From Pseudonocardia alaniniphila (GTDB lineage: Bacteria > Actinomycetota > Actinomycetes > Mycobacteriales > Pseudonocardiaceae): a stretch of DNA of 64,000 nucleotides. The DNA is taken from the NCBI RefSeq assembly GCF_022524485.1, contig NZ_JAKXMK010000020.1, forward strand, positions 124,001 through 188,000. Direction: 5' to 3'. The position numbers and the translations under genes are program-made. The notes beneath the pieces are model-generated. The model did not search any database. It had not been told where the DNA came from and was given only the letters and a program-made list of their open reading frames with translations. Of this stretch, positions 16,933-25,971 are shown in pieces. Numbering within the stretch: position 1 is the stretch's first letter; every line of letters starts with the position of its first letter.

Positions 16933-18377
16933 CCACGGCGTCGGACAGGACCTCGGCCGGCGGCCCGGCCGGGCCCACGAGCCCGCTCGCCTCCCGGCCG
17001 CTCGACGTCGAGCGGCTGCTGCGGCCCGCGTCGGTCGCGATCGTCGGCGCCTCGGCGAACGAGGGGGTGATCAGCGGGATCCCGCAGCGGGTGCTCGCCC
17101 AGCACGGCTACACCGGCGCCGTGTACCCGGTGAACCCCCGCTACGACGAGATCGACGGCGTGCGCTGCTACCCGGACATCGAGTCGGTGCCCGGGCCGGT
17201 CGACGTCGTGCTCGTGGTGGTGAACGCGAGCCGCGTGGTCGAGGTGCTCGACGCCTGTGGACGGGCGGGCGCCCGGTTCGCCGTGGTGATCAGCTCGGGG
17301 TTCGCCGAGCAGGCCGACGCCGCCGACCGGCAGCAGGCGCTGGCCGACGTCTGCGCGCGCCACCCCGGCATGCGCGTGCTCGGCCCCAACGGCGAGGGCC
17401 TGATCAACGTCGTCGACGACGTTCCGCTGGGGTTCAGCCCGACGGTCGACTACCGGCGCGGGCTGGTGCGGCTGCGCCGCGGCGACGTCGCGGTGGTGGC
17501 ACAGAGCGGCGGGCTGGGGTTCGCGCTGTTCAACGACGGGCTCAGCCGGGGGCTCGGGTTCAGCCACGTGGTCACCACGGGCAACGAGGTGGACGTCGAC
17601 CTGACCGACCTCGCCGAGGCGCTGTTGTACGACCCGGACACGCGGGTGCTGCTGCTGTTCGTCGAGGGCGTGGCGGATCCGGAGCGGCTCGGGGCGCTCG
17701 GGGACGCGGCCCTCGCTGCGGAGAAGACGCTGGTCGTCGCGAAGGTCGGGAACACGGAGGCGGGCAGGCGGGCCGCGCTCGCCCACACGGCGCACGACGC
17801 AGGCGACGAGGCGCTCTACGCCCAGCTGTTGGACCGGCCCGGAATCCTGCGGGCCCACGACCAGGAGCACATGATCGACCTGGCGCTCGCGCTGTCGCGC
17901 ACCACCCGGCTCGCCGGACCCAGGGTCGGGATCGTCACCGTGTCCGGAGGTGCCGGCACCTGGCTCGCCGACGACCTCGTGTCGGCCGGGCTGCAGGTGC
18001 CGCTGCTCTCCGACGGGTTACAAGCGCGGCTGCGCGAGGGGATCCCCCCGTACGGCAGCCCGGCCAATCCGGTGGACGCCACGGCACAGGTGCTCGGGCT
18101 CGGCGGGATCAGCCCGGTGGTGCGGCTGCTCGCCGAGAGCAGTGAGGTCGACGCGGTGGTGCTGGTGGCGACGCTGGCCGACCAGAAGCAGCTCGAACGC
18201 GAGCGCGAGCACCTCGTCGCGCTGGCCCGGGCGGTGCCGATCGTGATCTACAGCTACACCAGGCCCGCCCAGGCCAGCATCGACCTCCTCGAGGAACTCG
18301 GGATCGCCTACTTCACCAGCACGGCCCGCGCGGCAGGCGCGCTGGCGGCACTGGCGCCGCGCGATCAGTCGAGGTAG
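16929..18377 (+). CDS. CoA-binding acyl/acetyl-CoA synthetase alpha-type protein
   Basis: 482 aa. N-terminal CoA-binding Rossmann domain (about 27-125: PASVAIVGAS), then succinyl-CoA-ligase-like domains with VAQSGGLGFALFND and VTVSGGAGTWLADDL. The phosphohistidine loop reads ALAHTAHDAGDEA, a variant of the usual SHTGALAG-type loop. The ATP-grasp beta domain needed for a complete NDP-forming synthetase is not fused and no adjacent gene encodes one. It may partner with a subunit encoded elsewhere. Its 3' end overlaps the convergent haemoglobin gene. Confidence 0.75.
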   Translation: MTTASDRTSAGGPAGPTSPLASRPLDVERLLRPASVAIVGASANEGVISGIPQRVLAQHGYTGAVYPVNPRYDEIDGVRCYPDIESVPGPVDVVLVVVNASRVVEVLDACGRAGARFAVVISSGFAEQADAADRQQALADVCARHPGMRVLGPNGEGLINVVDDVPLGFSPTVDYRRGLVRLRRGDVAVVAQSGGLGFALFNDGLSRGLGFSHVVTTGNEVDVDLTDLAEALLYDPDTRVLLLFVEGVADPERLGALGDAALAAEKTLVVAKVGNTEAGRRAALAHTAHDAGDEALYAQLLDRPGILRAHDQEHMIDLALALSRTTRLAGPRVGIVTVSGGAGTWLADDLVSAGLQVPLLSDGLQARLREGIPPYGSPANPVDATAQVLGLGGISPVVRLLAESSEVDAVVLVATLADQKQLEREREHLVALARAVPIVIYSYTRPAQASIDLLEELGIAYFTSTARAAGALAALAPRDQSR

Positions 18378-18829
18378 GGCGGGGCCTCACCCCAGCCCCA
18401 CCGCGGGGTGGGCGCGTTCTGCATGGGAGTGGCGCCCGGTGCCGCGTTCTCCCGGGCGATGCGCGTGCCCCACTCCACGTAGGCGACGAAGGCGGAGCGG
18501 AACTCGGGGTCCTCGGGGAGCCCCGCCTCGTCCGCGCTCGCGGCGATGAGGGTCGCCCACCGCACCCGCTGCTCCTCCGTGATGGCGAGGCCGATGTGGT
18601 GGCTCAGCATCGCGGGGTAGCCGCCGAGCTCGTCGGTGTAGTCGGTGGGGCCGCCGAACACCTCGCCGAGCCAGCGGGCCACGTGGTCGCGGTGGTTCGG
18701 GCCCATGTGCCGGAAGACGGGTTCGAGCACGGGGTCGGCGAGCACGCGGTCGTAGAACACGTCGGTGAGGCGGTGCAACGCGGCGGATCCGCCGCACCAG
18801 TCGTAGAGCGTCGGGACGGTGTCTGTCAC
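18365..18829 (-). CDS. Group II truncated haemoglobin
   Basis: 154 aa globin. Family marks: YDWCGGSAALHRLTDVFYDRV at the N terminus, a proximal His in MLSHHIGLAI and the G8 Trp in QRVRWATLI. Length fits with a short Pro-rich tail. GTG start at 18829. Likely role in oxygen or NO chemistry. It overlaps the preceding convergent gene by 13 bp. Confidence 0.88.
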   Translation of the reverse strand: MTDTVPTLYDWCGGSAALHRLTDVFYDRVLADPVLEPVFRHMGPNHRDHVARWLGEVFGGPTDYTDELGGYPAMLSHHIGLAITEEQRVRWATLIAASADEAGLPEDPEFRSAFVAYVEWGTRIARENAAPGATPMQNAPTPRWGWGEAPPYLD

Positions 18830-18853
18830 AGAAGAGCTCCTGGAATTACTTCA

Positions 18854-19597
18854 TTACTGTGTAGATGGGCGCCCATCCTCGCGCGCATCCGTCAGGAGCG
18901 CCAGTGCTGCAGCCCGGAGAATCGCCGCCTCGGACTGCAGTGCGAAGAAGGTGAACCCCAGCTCGCGGAAGCGGTGCACGTGCGCGGGGGTGGCGCAGTA
19001 GATGCCCACCGGAAGGTCACGGTCACGGCAGCCGGTGACGACCTTGCGCAGCATCTGCTCGTAGTCCGCGTCGTCCTGGGCTCGCGGCAGCCGGCCCGAG
19101 CTGAGAGCCAGATCCGACGGCCCGACGAACACCGCGTCGAGCCCGGCGACCGCAGCGATCTCCGGGAGCGCCTCGACCGCCGCGACCGTCTCGACCATGA
19201 CGATGCACTGCGGGTCGGGCCTGCCGGGCGACCAGGCCGCCCGCGTGGGGCCGTAGCTGCGCCCGCCGCGCGGCGGGTAGTGGCATGCCTCCACGGCGCG
19301 CGCCGCCTCCTCGGCCGTGTCGACCAGCGGCACGATCACCGCGGCGGCCCCGCGGTCCAGGGCCCGCCCGATCGCACTGGGCTCGTTGCCGGTGACCCGC
19401 ACGACGGCAGGCGTGCCGGTGGCGTCCAGCGCCTGGAGCATCGGGAAAAGTGCGTCGTCGCCGATCAGGCCGTGTTGCTGGTCCACGCACAGGAACCCGA
19501 AGCCGACCGAGCCCATGAGCTCGGCGGATGCGGAACCGGGCAGCTGCAGCCAGCCGCCGACGATGTCGGCCATCAGGTCGAGAGGGGGAGCGTTCAC
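18854..19597 (-). CDS. HpcH/HpaI-family aldolase
   Basis: 247 aa, class II pyruvate aldolase related to 4-hydroxy-2-oxoheptanedioate and 2-keto-3-deoxyrhamnonate aldolases. Visible metal/active-site segments: VDQQHGL, IVMVETVAAVEALPEI (metal Glu) and DAVFVGPSDLALSSG (metal Asp). Would release pyruvate from a hydroxy-oxo acid. It lies 24 bp upstream of the truncated haemoglobin on the same strand. Confidence 0.85.
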   Translation of the reverse strand: MNAPPLDLMADIVGGWLQLPGSASAELMGSVGFGFLCVDQQHGLIGDDALFPMLQALDATGTPAVVRVTGNEPSAIGRALDRGAAAVIVPLVDTAEEAARAVEACHYPPRGGRSYGPTRAAWSPGRPDPQCIVMVETVAAVEALPEIAAVAGLDAVFVGPSDLALSSGRLPRAQDDADYEQMLRKVVTGCRDRDLPVGIYCATPAHVHRFRELGFTFFALQSEAAILRAAALALLTDAREDGRPSTQ

Positions 19598-19715
19598 AGC
19601 CCGAACTCTGCCACGTCACCCCTGGCCACGAGGTGATCGAGCGAGTACAGAGGGAGACAACCGCGCGCGTCCGTTGCGTATGCAACCACGGTCACCGGAT
19701 GACGGGAGAACGAGG

Positions 19716-20675
19716 ATGAGCGACATCGCTCCGCACGGTCTGCATCACGTCACGGCGATCGCGTCGGACCCGCAGCGCAACGTCGACTTCTACACACAGG
19801 TGCTGGGGCTGCGGCTGGTGAAGCGGACGGTGAACTTCGACGCTCCCGGCACCTACCACCTCTACTACGGCGACGCGCAGGGCGCGCCGTCCACGCTCCT
19901 GACGTTCTTCCCGTGGCAGGGCGTGCCCCCCGGGCGTCAGGGCAGCGGGCTGACCACGGCCACCGCGTTCAGCGTGCCGCCGGAGTCGATGGGCTGGTGG
20001 CAGCGCCACCTCGTGGGCCTCGGCCTCGAGATCGACGGCCCGCGCACCCGCGACGGCGAGGAAGTGCTGACCCTGCGCGACCCCGACGGCCTGGTCATCG
20101 ACGTCGTCGCGGCGCCCGGTGACGCCCGGTCGGGCTGGGACGGCGTCGCCCGTGTGCCCGCCGAGCACGCGGTGCGCGGCCTGTACTCCCTCACGCTGTC
20201 CGAACGGTTGCCCGAGGCCACCGCGGAGATGCTCGCGGGCCTGCTGGGGATGCGTCTGCGCGGTGAGAACGGCGACCGCGCGCGCTTCGCGATGGCCGAC
20301 GGGGGTGCCGGTGCGGTCATCGACGTGGCCGCCGACCCGGGCCCGCGGGGCCTGCAGGCGGGCGGCACCGTGCACCACATCGCCCTGCGCGCGCCCGACC
20401 AGGCCACCCAGGCCCGCTGGCGCGAGGAGCTGGTCGACGCCGGGCTGCGGGTCACCGAGATCCTCGATCGGCAGTACTTCACCTCCATCTACTTCCACGA
20501 GCCCGGGGGAGTGCTGCTGGAGATCGCCACCGACCGGCCGGGCTTCACCGTCGACGAGCCGCTGCTGGCGCTGGGGCGTTCGCTGAAGCTGCCGCCGTGG
20601 CTCGAGCCCGACCGTGATCAGATCGCGGCGGCGCTCCCGCCGCTGCGGGTGGATCAGCCGGCCTCGTCGGCGTGA
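19716..20675 (+). CDS. Two-domain VOC protein, putative ring-cleaving dioxygenase (MhqO-like)
   Basis: 319 aa with two VOC modules. Module 1 has GLHHVTAIASDPQRNVDFYTQVLG and ends LRDPDGLVIDVV; module 2 has GTVHHIALRAPDQATQARW and ends FHEPGGVLLEIATD. His and Glu positions for one metal site are present (GLHHVT, HHIAL, LLEIA). The family is associated with hydroquinone or catechol ring opening and quinone detoxification. Starts at ATG 19716. Confidence 0.8.
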   Translation: MSDIAPHGLHHVTAIASDPQRNVDFYTQVLGLRLVKRTVNFDAPGTYHLYYGDAQGAPSTLLTFFPWQGVPPGRQGSGLTTATAFSVPPESMGWWQRHLVGLGLEIDGPRTRDGEEVLTLRDPDGLVIDVVAAPGDARSGWDGVARVPAEHAVRGLYSLTLSERLPEATAEMLAGLLGMRLRGENGDRARFAMADGGAGAVIDVAADPGPRGLQAGGTVHHIALRAPDQATQARWREELVDAGLRVTEILDRQYFTSIYFHEPGGVLLEIATDRPGFTVDEPLLALGRSLKLPPWLEPDRDQIAAALPPLRVDQPASSA

Positions 20676-20768
20676 CCGAGCCGTTCCCGGAAGTCCAGGA
20701 AAGCCACCTCCGGACCTCGCGGCCCGGCGATGGCCTTCCTGAACCGCAGGGGAGCGGTTGCCCGGGAC

Positions 20769-22100
20769 TCAGCCGGAGGCCGGCACGGTCGGAATGCCGT
20801 TGGCCGGTGGTGCGGTCTCCTGCTGTGTCGACTCGGTGATCGGTCCGTCACCGTTGTCGGTCACGAGCACAGGGGTGAGGCTCTCCGTGGCGCCTCCCTT
20901 GATGCGGGTGACCTCCACACCCGAGATGCCGGCGTGCCGATCGTCCGAGAACCGGAACGGCGCCATCCACGGACCCTGGAACTGCGCGCCCGACCGCTCG
21001 ATGGCCGCCACGATGCTCTCGCGCGTGGGGTCGGCGCCGGCCGCCTGCAAAGCCTGCACGAACGTGTAGGCCTGGGACATGCCGTAGATGCGGTAGTTCG
21101 TCAGGTCGCCGTCGCCGCCGTACTGGTCCCACACCCGCTGGAACAGCTGCGTCCACGGGTCCTGCGGAGCGTCCACACCGGGCAGGTACTCGGTGGTGAT
21201 CACGCCGTCGAGCATCGCCGAGTCGGTCACGGCGCCCTCGGAGAAGCGGGCCAGGAGCGATCCGACCAGGCCTGGGTCGGAGCCGACGTTCGAGTAGATC
21301 CACTGCGGCTTGTAGTTCAGCCGCAGCGACTGCAGCTGCGAGAGCGCGGTGTATGACGGCACGTTGAAGCCGATCACGAGATCGGCTCCCGACGCCTGCA
21401 GCGCAGCGATCTGCGGCGCCACGTCGGTGTTGCCGGGGGTGTAGCGCTCCGCGGCAACGATCTGCTTGTCGAGGTAGCGGCGGGCGCCGAGCTCGCCGTC
21501 GCGACCGAAGTCGTCGTCCTGGAGGAACAGCCCGACCTTGGCGTTCGGGAAGTTCTGCGCCACGTACTGCCCGACGATCTTGCCCTCGATCTCGTAGTCG
21601 GGCTGCCAGCCGAAGGTCTGCGGGTTCTTGTCGGGCTGGTCCCACAGCAGCGAGCCGGAGGAGACGAACAGGTCGGGCACGCCTTCGCTGTTCAGGTAGT
21701 CGAGCACCGCGGAGTGCGTGGGCGTGCCGAGCCCGGAGAGGATCGCGAACACCTGGTCCTGCAGGACGAGCTCGTTGACGACCTGGCTGGTCTGCGTCGG
21801 GTTGTAGGCGTCGTCGCGGTAGACGTAGTCGATCTTGCGCCCGTTCACGCCGCCCGCGGCGTTGACGAAGTCGAAGTAGGCCTTCGTCCCGGTCGGGATC
21901 TCGCTGTAGCCGGGCGCGGCCACACCGGTGAGCGGGAAGTGCCCCCCGACCTTCACCGACGTCTCCGTGATCCCGACGGACGGCGCCGCGCCGTCCCCGG
22001 ACCCGCCGTCGGGCCGCCCGCCCGCGCCGCACGCGGTGAGAACCAGCGCTGCCGCGACCGCTGCCGCGGCCGGCGCCCAGCGCCTGCTTCTCCTGATCAT
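20769..22100 (-). CDS. Branched-chain amino acid-type ABC transporter substrate-binding lipoprotein
   Basis: 443 aa, type I periplasmic binding protein (LivK/Leu-Ile-Val family). Signal peptide with lipobox LTAC, Cys24. VKVGGHFPLTGVAAPGYSEI is the usual start of the mature domain. It is the last gene of a minus-strand operon and its ATG overlaps the stop of the preceding permease. Given the neighbours, the ligand may be an aromatic or amide compound rather than an amino acid (inference). Confidence 0.88.
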   Translation of the reverse strand: MIRRSRRWAPAAAAVAAALVLTACGAGGRPDGGSGDGAAPSVGITETSVKVGGHFPLTGVAAPGYSEIPTGTKAYFDFVNAAGGVNGRKIDYVYRDDAYNPTQTSQVVNELVLQDQVFAILSGLGTPTHSAVLDYLNSEGVPDLFVSSGSLLWDQPDKNPQTFGWQPDYEIEGKIVGQYVAQNFPNAKVGLFLQDDDFGRDGELGARRYLDKQIVAAERYTPGNTDVAPQIAALQASGADLVIGFNVPSYTALSQLQSLRLNYKPQWIYSNVGSDPGLVGSLLARFSEGAVTDSAMLDGVITTEYLPGVDAPQDPWTQLFQRVWDQYGGDGDLTNYRIYGMSQAYTFVQALQAAGADPTRESIVAAIERSGAQFQGPWMAPFRFSDDRHAGISGVEVTRIKGGATESLTPVLVTDNGDGPITESTQQETAPPANGIPTVPASG

Positions 22101-23248
22101 CCTGTCCTCCTCGTCGAGGGTTCCCGGCGGTTCGTCCGGCTTCGGTTCCAGATCTGTTTCACCACGCCCACGGCCCCCGACGGCGCGAGCAGTATCACGA
22201 GCACGAGCACCACGCCGTAGACGAACGGCGCGAGCTGTGCGGCCTGGGTGCCGTCGAGTCCCGCGCCGATTCCGATGTTGGTGACGGCAGGCGGCAGGAA
22301 CACCAGCAGCGCGCTGCCGAGCAGAGCGCCGACGAGGCTGCCGAGCCCGCCGACGACCACCGCCGTGAGCAGTCCCAGCGACAGCACGATGGTGAACCCG
22401 CTGGGCGCGGCCAGCCGCACGACGATGCCCAGCACCGACCCCGCCAGCCCGGCACAGACCGCGCTGACCACGAACGCGAGCACGCGGACGCGGCCCAGCC
22501 GGATGCCGGCCAGCTCCGCCGCGACCTCGTCGTCGCGCACGGCACGCCAGACCCGTCCCGTGCGCCCGGCCATCAGGTTGGCCAGGAGCAGCAGCACCAG
22601 CAGCAACGTGCCCCAGCCGAGGTAGGCGAGGTACTTGGCGGTGGGCGTCTCGTTGGCGGAGAGGAAGTAGACGGCGTCGGAGAACCAGTCGGGCACGTCG
22701 GGCGAGGCGACCGGGAGTCCCTGCTCGCCGCCGAGCGTGTGGTCGAAGTAGATCGCGAGCCCCGGCACGGCGACGGCCAGCGCGAGCGTGGCGCCTGCAA
22801 GGTAGGGCCCGTGCAGCCGGGCGGCGGCCGCTCCGACCACCGCTCCGACCACCGCGGTGACGACGGCCGCGACGAGCATGACCAGCAGCAACGGGAGGCC
22901 CGTACCGTCGTCGCCGAGCAGCAGCCCGGTGGTGTAGGCACCGACCGCCATCAGCGCGCCGTGACCGAGCGAGATCTGCCCGTTGAGACCGGTGAGCACG
23001 GTGAGGCCCGCCGCGGCGATCGCGTAGTAGGACATCGTGGCGAACTGCGAGTTGCGGAACGGGCTCGTCAGCTCCAGCACGAGCACCACGGCGACCAGCG
23101 CGACGACGACGATCAGCGCGTGCCGGCCGAAGGTGGAGTGCGGCAGCCTGCGGCGCAGGGCGTCCAGGCGGCGGGGCTGCGGAGCCGCGGCCGTGGGCGC
23201 CGAGGACGCCTGCGCGGTGGCTGCGGGCTCGTCGGTCTGCTGGGACAT
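22097..23248 (-). CDS. ABC transporter permease, LivM type
   Basis: 383 aa, about ten transmembrane segments. LivM signature: GLNGQISLGHGALMAVGAYTTG, and an internal RAVRDDEVAAELAGI EAA-like loop that contacts the ATPases. A proline/alanine-rich cytoplasmic tail of about 30 residues precedes TM1. Overlaps both neighbours by ATGA, showing tight operon coupling. Confidence 0.88.
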   Translation of the reverse strand: MSQQTDEPAATAQASSAPTAAAPQPRRLDALRRRLPHSTFGRHALIVVVALVAVVLVLELTSPFRNSQFATMSYYAIAAAGLTVLTGLNGQISLGHGALMAVGAYTTGLLLGDDGTGLPLLLVMLVAAVVTAVVGAVVGAAAARLHGPYLAGATLALAVAVPGLAIYFDHTLGGEQGLPVASPDVPDWFSDAVYFLSANETPTAKYLAYLGWGTLLLVLLLLANLMAGRTGRVWRAVRDDEVAAELAGIRLGRVRVLAFVVSAVCAGLAGSVLGIVVRLAAPSGFTIVLSLGLLTAVVVGGLGSLVGALLGSALLVFLPPAVTNIGIGAGLDGTQAAQLAPFVYGVVLVLVILLAPSGAVGVVKQIWNRSRTNRREPSTRRTG

Positions 23249-24126
23249 CAGACTCTCCGCGCCGCGGTGCGGGCGAACAGGCCCTGCGGACGGACCAGCA
23301 GCACCGCGACGAGGATGACCAGTGCCGCCAGCGCCACCAGTTCGCTGCCGAGGTAGCCGCTCACGTAGGACAGCAGCAGCCCGATCGTCAGGCCGCCGAC
23401 CACGGCGCCCGCGGGCGAGTCGAGCCCGCCGAGCACGGCCGCGACGAATCCGTAGACGATCACGGCGTCCATGTAGGCGGGGAAGACGAGGCTCCCGCCC
23501 GCGATCAGCAGGCCCGACAGCGATCCGACCCCCGCGGCGAGCGCCCAGCCGAGCGTGAGCATGCGACCGACGCGCACGCCGAGCAGGCGCGACACCTCCT
23601 GGTTGAACGCGGCGGCCCGCATCTTCAGGCCGAGGTCGGTGAAGCGGAAGAGCGCCACCAGGCCGAGCATCACCACGACGACGGCCACGATGGTGTAGAT
23701 GCTGTTCGGGGTGAAGGCGATGTTGACCCCGCCCACGGTGAACCCGCGCAGGTCGAACGGCGCGGGGAAGGACTGGAACGTGGAGCCGAACAGGATCGCG
23801 GCCAGCGCCTGCAGCGCCACGAACAGGCCCAGCGTCACGATCACGGCGTTGAGCTCCGGTCCGCCCTCGACCGGCCGGATCACCAGCCGCTCGATCCCGG
23901 CGCCCAGCACCAGACCGGTGACGAGCGCGACCACGAGCGCCACCCAGTAGGACTGGCCGCCCTCGATCACGGTGAGCGCGAGGTAGGTCGTGAACATGGC
24001 CATCGCGCCCTGCGCGAAGTTGACGATCCGGGTGGACCGCCAGATCAGCACCAGGGCCAGCGCGAAGGCCGCGTAGACGGCACCCTGGCCGAGCCCGGTC
24101 AGCGTGACGTTGAGGAACTGCTGCAC
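23248..24126 (-). CDS. ABC transporter permease, LivH type
   Basis: 292 aa, eight to nine transmembrane segments. LivH features: LTGLGQGAVYAAFALALVLI, STRIVNFAQGAMAMF and the cytoplasmic loop LKMRAAAFNQEVSRLLGVRVGRM. The GTG start at 24126 is supported by AGAGGAGAG just upstream; further upstream in-frame sequence is out-of-frame LivF coding. Pairs with LivM to form the membrane channel. Confidence 0.88.
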   Translation of the reverse strand: MQQFLNVTLTGLGQGAVYAAFALALVLIWRSTRIVNFAQGAMAMFTTYLALTVIEGGQSYWVALVVALVTGLVLGAGIERLVIRPVEGGPELNAVIVTLGLFVALQALAAILFGSTFQSFPAPFDLRGFTVGGVNIAFTPNSIYTIVAVVVVMLGLVALFRFTDLGLKMRAAAFNQEVSRLLGVRVGRMLTLGWALAAGVGSLSGLLIAGGSLVFPAYMDAVIVYGFVAAVLGGLDSPAGAVVGGLTIGLLLSYVSGYLGSELVALAALVILVAVLLVRPQGLFARTAARRV

Positions 24127-24160
24127 TGCTCTCCTCTCGCGAGATTCGTGACCGTGCGCA

Positions 24161-24910
24161 TCAGAAGCCCAGGTACGCGTGGCGCAGACCGTCGTCGGCG
24201 GCGAGGGCGTCCGCGCTGTCACGGGCCACCACCCGGCCCAGGTTGAGCACGATCCCGACGTCGGCGATGGAGAGGGCGCTGCGCGCGTTCTGCTCGACGA
24301 GCAGCACCGTGACCCCGTCGCTGTCGACCAGTTCGCGCAGCAGCCCGAAGATCTGCGCGACGATCCGGGGCGCCAGCCCGAGCGACGGCTCGTCGAGCAG
24401 CAGGACGTCGGGACCCGACAGCAGGGCACGTCCGATCACGAGCATCTGCCGCTCGCCGCCGGAGAGCACGTGCGCGTCGCGGCGGTGGCGCTGCGCCAGC
24501 GCGGGGAACATCTCGTACACCCGGGCCAGGTTGTGCTCCGTGCGCTTGCGGGAGGCGCCCAGCAGTGCGCCGAGGCGCAGGTTCTCCTCGACCGTGAGCT
24601 CGGTGATGACGCCGCGGCCCTCGGGGACGTGTGCGATCCCGGCGCGGGCGATCTCCTCGGCGGGGGCGCGGGTCAGGTCGGTGCCGTCCAGGAGCACCGT
24701 CCCCGCCGCCGGCCGGACCAGCCCGGACACCGTGCGCAGCAGCGTCGACTTGCCGGCCCCGTTGGCACCGAGCACCGCGGTGACCTGCCCTCGCCCGGCA
24801 GTGATGTCGACGGAGTCGAGCGCCGTGACCGGACCGTAGGCCGTGGTCAGGCCGGAGATCTCCAGCGTCCCGGTACTCGGCGCTGATGATGAGCTCGCAA
24901 GCTCGCTCAC
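24161..24910 (-). CDS. ABC transporter ATP-binding protein, LivF type
   Basis: 249 aa. Walker A GANGAGKST, signature LSGGERQML, Walker B VLLLDEPSLGL. The GTG start (24910) and its GAGGAGG lie inside a dispersed 54-bp repeat, which supplies the N-terminal MSELASSSSAPSTG ahead of the normal LivF start LEISGLTTAYG. Overlaps a 26-codon mini-gene by GTGA. Confidence 0.9.
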   Translation of the reverse strand: MSELASSSSAPSTGTLEISGLTTAYGPVTALDSVDITAGRGQVTAVLGANGAGKSTLLRTVSGLVRPAAGTVLLDGTDLTRAPAEEIARAGIAHVPEGRGVITELTVEENLRLGALLGASRKRTEHNLARVYEMFPALAQRHRRDAHVLSGGERQMLVIGRALLSGPDVLLLDEPSLGLAPRIVAQIFGLLRELVDSDGVTVLLVEQNARSALSIADVGIVLNLGRVVARDSADALAADDGLRHAYLGF

Positions 24911-24954
24911 GCGCCCTCCTCGCTTGCGCTCGTCGGCCGCGTTCGCGGTGCTGC
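24901..24954 (-). repeat. Dispersed start-module repeat, copy 1
   Basis: 54 bp that match 36822-36875 at 49 of 54 positions. On the minus strand it reads GCAGCACCGCGAACGCGGCC, then a variable spot, GAGGAGG, four variable bases and GTGAGCGAGC. It therefore carries a Shine-Dalgarno and a GTG start codon, which here start livF. Confidence 0.8.
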
Positions 24955-24987
24955 TGTGCTCGATGATGGGCTCGCAAGTTCGCTCAT
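24907..24987 (-). CDS. 26-residue mini-gene linking livG to livF
   Basis: Its ATG (24987) overlaps the livG stop (ATGA) and its TGA overlaps the livF GTG (GTGA). The product starts MSELASPSSS, almost the same as the LivF N terminus, because a second partial copy of the start-module sequence (24963-24987) lies here. Probably a by-product of repeat duplication that keeps translational coupling; no independent function is evident. Confidence 0.5.
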   Translation of the reverse strand: MSELASPSSSTAAPRTRPTSASEEGA

Positions 24988-25799
24988 GAATGAGTGGCCT
25001 CCTCGCCCAGGTACGCGTCGATCACCGCGGGGTCGTCGCGCACCTCGTCGGGGGTGCCGTCGGCGACGACCTTGCCGAAGTCGAGCACGGTGATCCGGTC
25101 GCAGACCGACATCACCAGGTCCATGTGGTGCTCGACCAGCACCACCGACATCCGGCCCGTCAGCCTGCGGATCAGCTCGCCGAGCTCGCTCATCTCGTCG
25201 CTGCTGAGGCCGCTCGCGGGCTCGTCGAGCAGCAGCAGGTCGGGTTCGGTGGCGAGCGCCCGTGCGAGCGCGACCCGCTTCTGCACCGGGTACGGGAGGC
25301 TGCCGGGCAACCGGGTGGCGTAGCCGTCGGCCCCGAGCTCGGTGAGCGCGGCCATCGCGCGCTCGCGCAGCGCCCGTTCGTCGCGGTCCGACTTGCGCAA
25401 CGCGAACAGCGTGGCGGCGAAGCCGGCCCGGCGGTGCCGGTCGGCGCCGACCATCACGTTCTCCACCACGGTGAGCCCGCGGAAGAGCCCGACGCCCTGC
25501 AGGGTGCGCGCGATGCCCATCCCCGCGAGCTGATGGGGCCGCAGGTCGCGTACGGGCTTGCCGTGGCGCAGCACCGTGCCCGTGTCGGGGCGGACGAAGC
25601 CGCAGCAGACGTTGAAGAGGGTGGTCTTACCCGCGCCGTTCGGCCCGATCACCCCGTGCACCTCGCCCGGGCCGACGGTGAGCGACACGTCGTCCAGCGC
25701 GACGAGGCCGCCGAACCGGACCCCGATTCCGCTGACCGCGAAGACGGCCGACGCGTCCGGGGACGCCGTCGGCCCGGTGGGCGATGTCGACACTGACAC
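24984..25799 (-). CDS. ABC transporter ATP-binding protein, LivG type
   Basis: 271 aa. Walker A GPNGAGKTT, a degenerate signature region SLPYPVQKRVALARALA and Walker B LLLLDEPASGLS, with the LivG-specific GIARTLQGVGLFRGLTVVENVMVG segment. Usual LivG proteins have LSYGxQRRxEIAR; here the LSGGQ-like motif is PYPVQ. The start is taken as GTG 25799; GTG 25793 is possible. First gene of the importer operon. Confidence 0.85.
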   Translation of the reverse strand: MSVSTSPTGPTASPDASAVFAVSGIGVRFGGLVALDDVSLTVGPGEVHGVIGPNGAGKTTLFNVCCGFVRPDTGTVLRHGKPVRDLRPHQLAGMGIARTLQGVGLFRGLTVVENVMVGADRHRRAGFAATLFALRKSDRDERALRERAMAALTELGADGYATRLPGSLPYPVQKRVALARALATEPDLLLLDEPASGLSSDEMSELGELIRRLTGRMSVVLVEHHMDLVMSVCDRITVLDFGKVVADGTPDEVRDDPAVIDAYLGEEATHS

Positions 25800-25830
25800 G
25801 TGGGCGTCTCCCGAGTGCGGGCGGCGGTGA

Positions 25831-25964
25831 CCCCGATCACCGGGGTGGCCCAACTTTGGGCGCTGCGCCCAGTCCGCACCATGTGCTCGGAGCCCAAGAT
25901 CGCCGTCGATCGACTGGGCACTGCGCCCGCGGTAGTGGACGGCGCTGTGCGGTCTGTTGCACAG
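25831..25964. promoter_or_regulatory. Cluster of inverted repeats between livG and the PucR-type gene
   Basis: The divergent intergenic region contains CCCCGATCACCGGGG near 25832-25846, two copies of a GGGC-stem hairpin (GGGCGCTGCGCCC near 25858 and GGGCACTGCGCCC near 25917) and CTGTGC/GCACAG at 25945-25950 and 25959-25964. They are candidates for operators of the adjacent PucR-type regulator and for the importer promoter. Confidence 0.45.
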
Positions 25965-25971
25965 TGCCGGG

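Noticed and set aside
24127..24429. Longer livH reading frame reaching into livF
   Set aside because: The extension is out-of-frame livF sequence; GTG 24126 has a ribosome site and begins a normal LivH.
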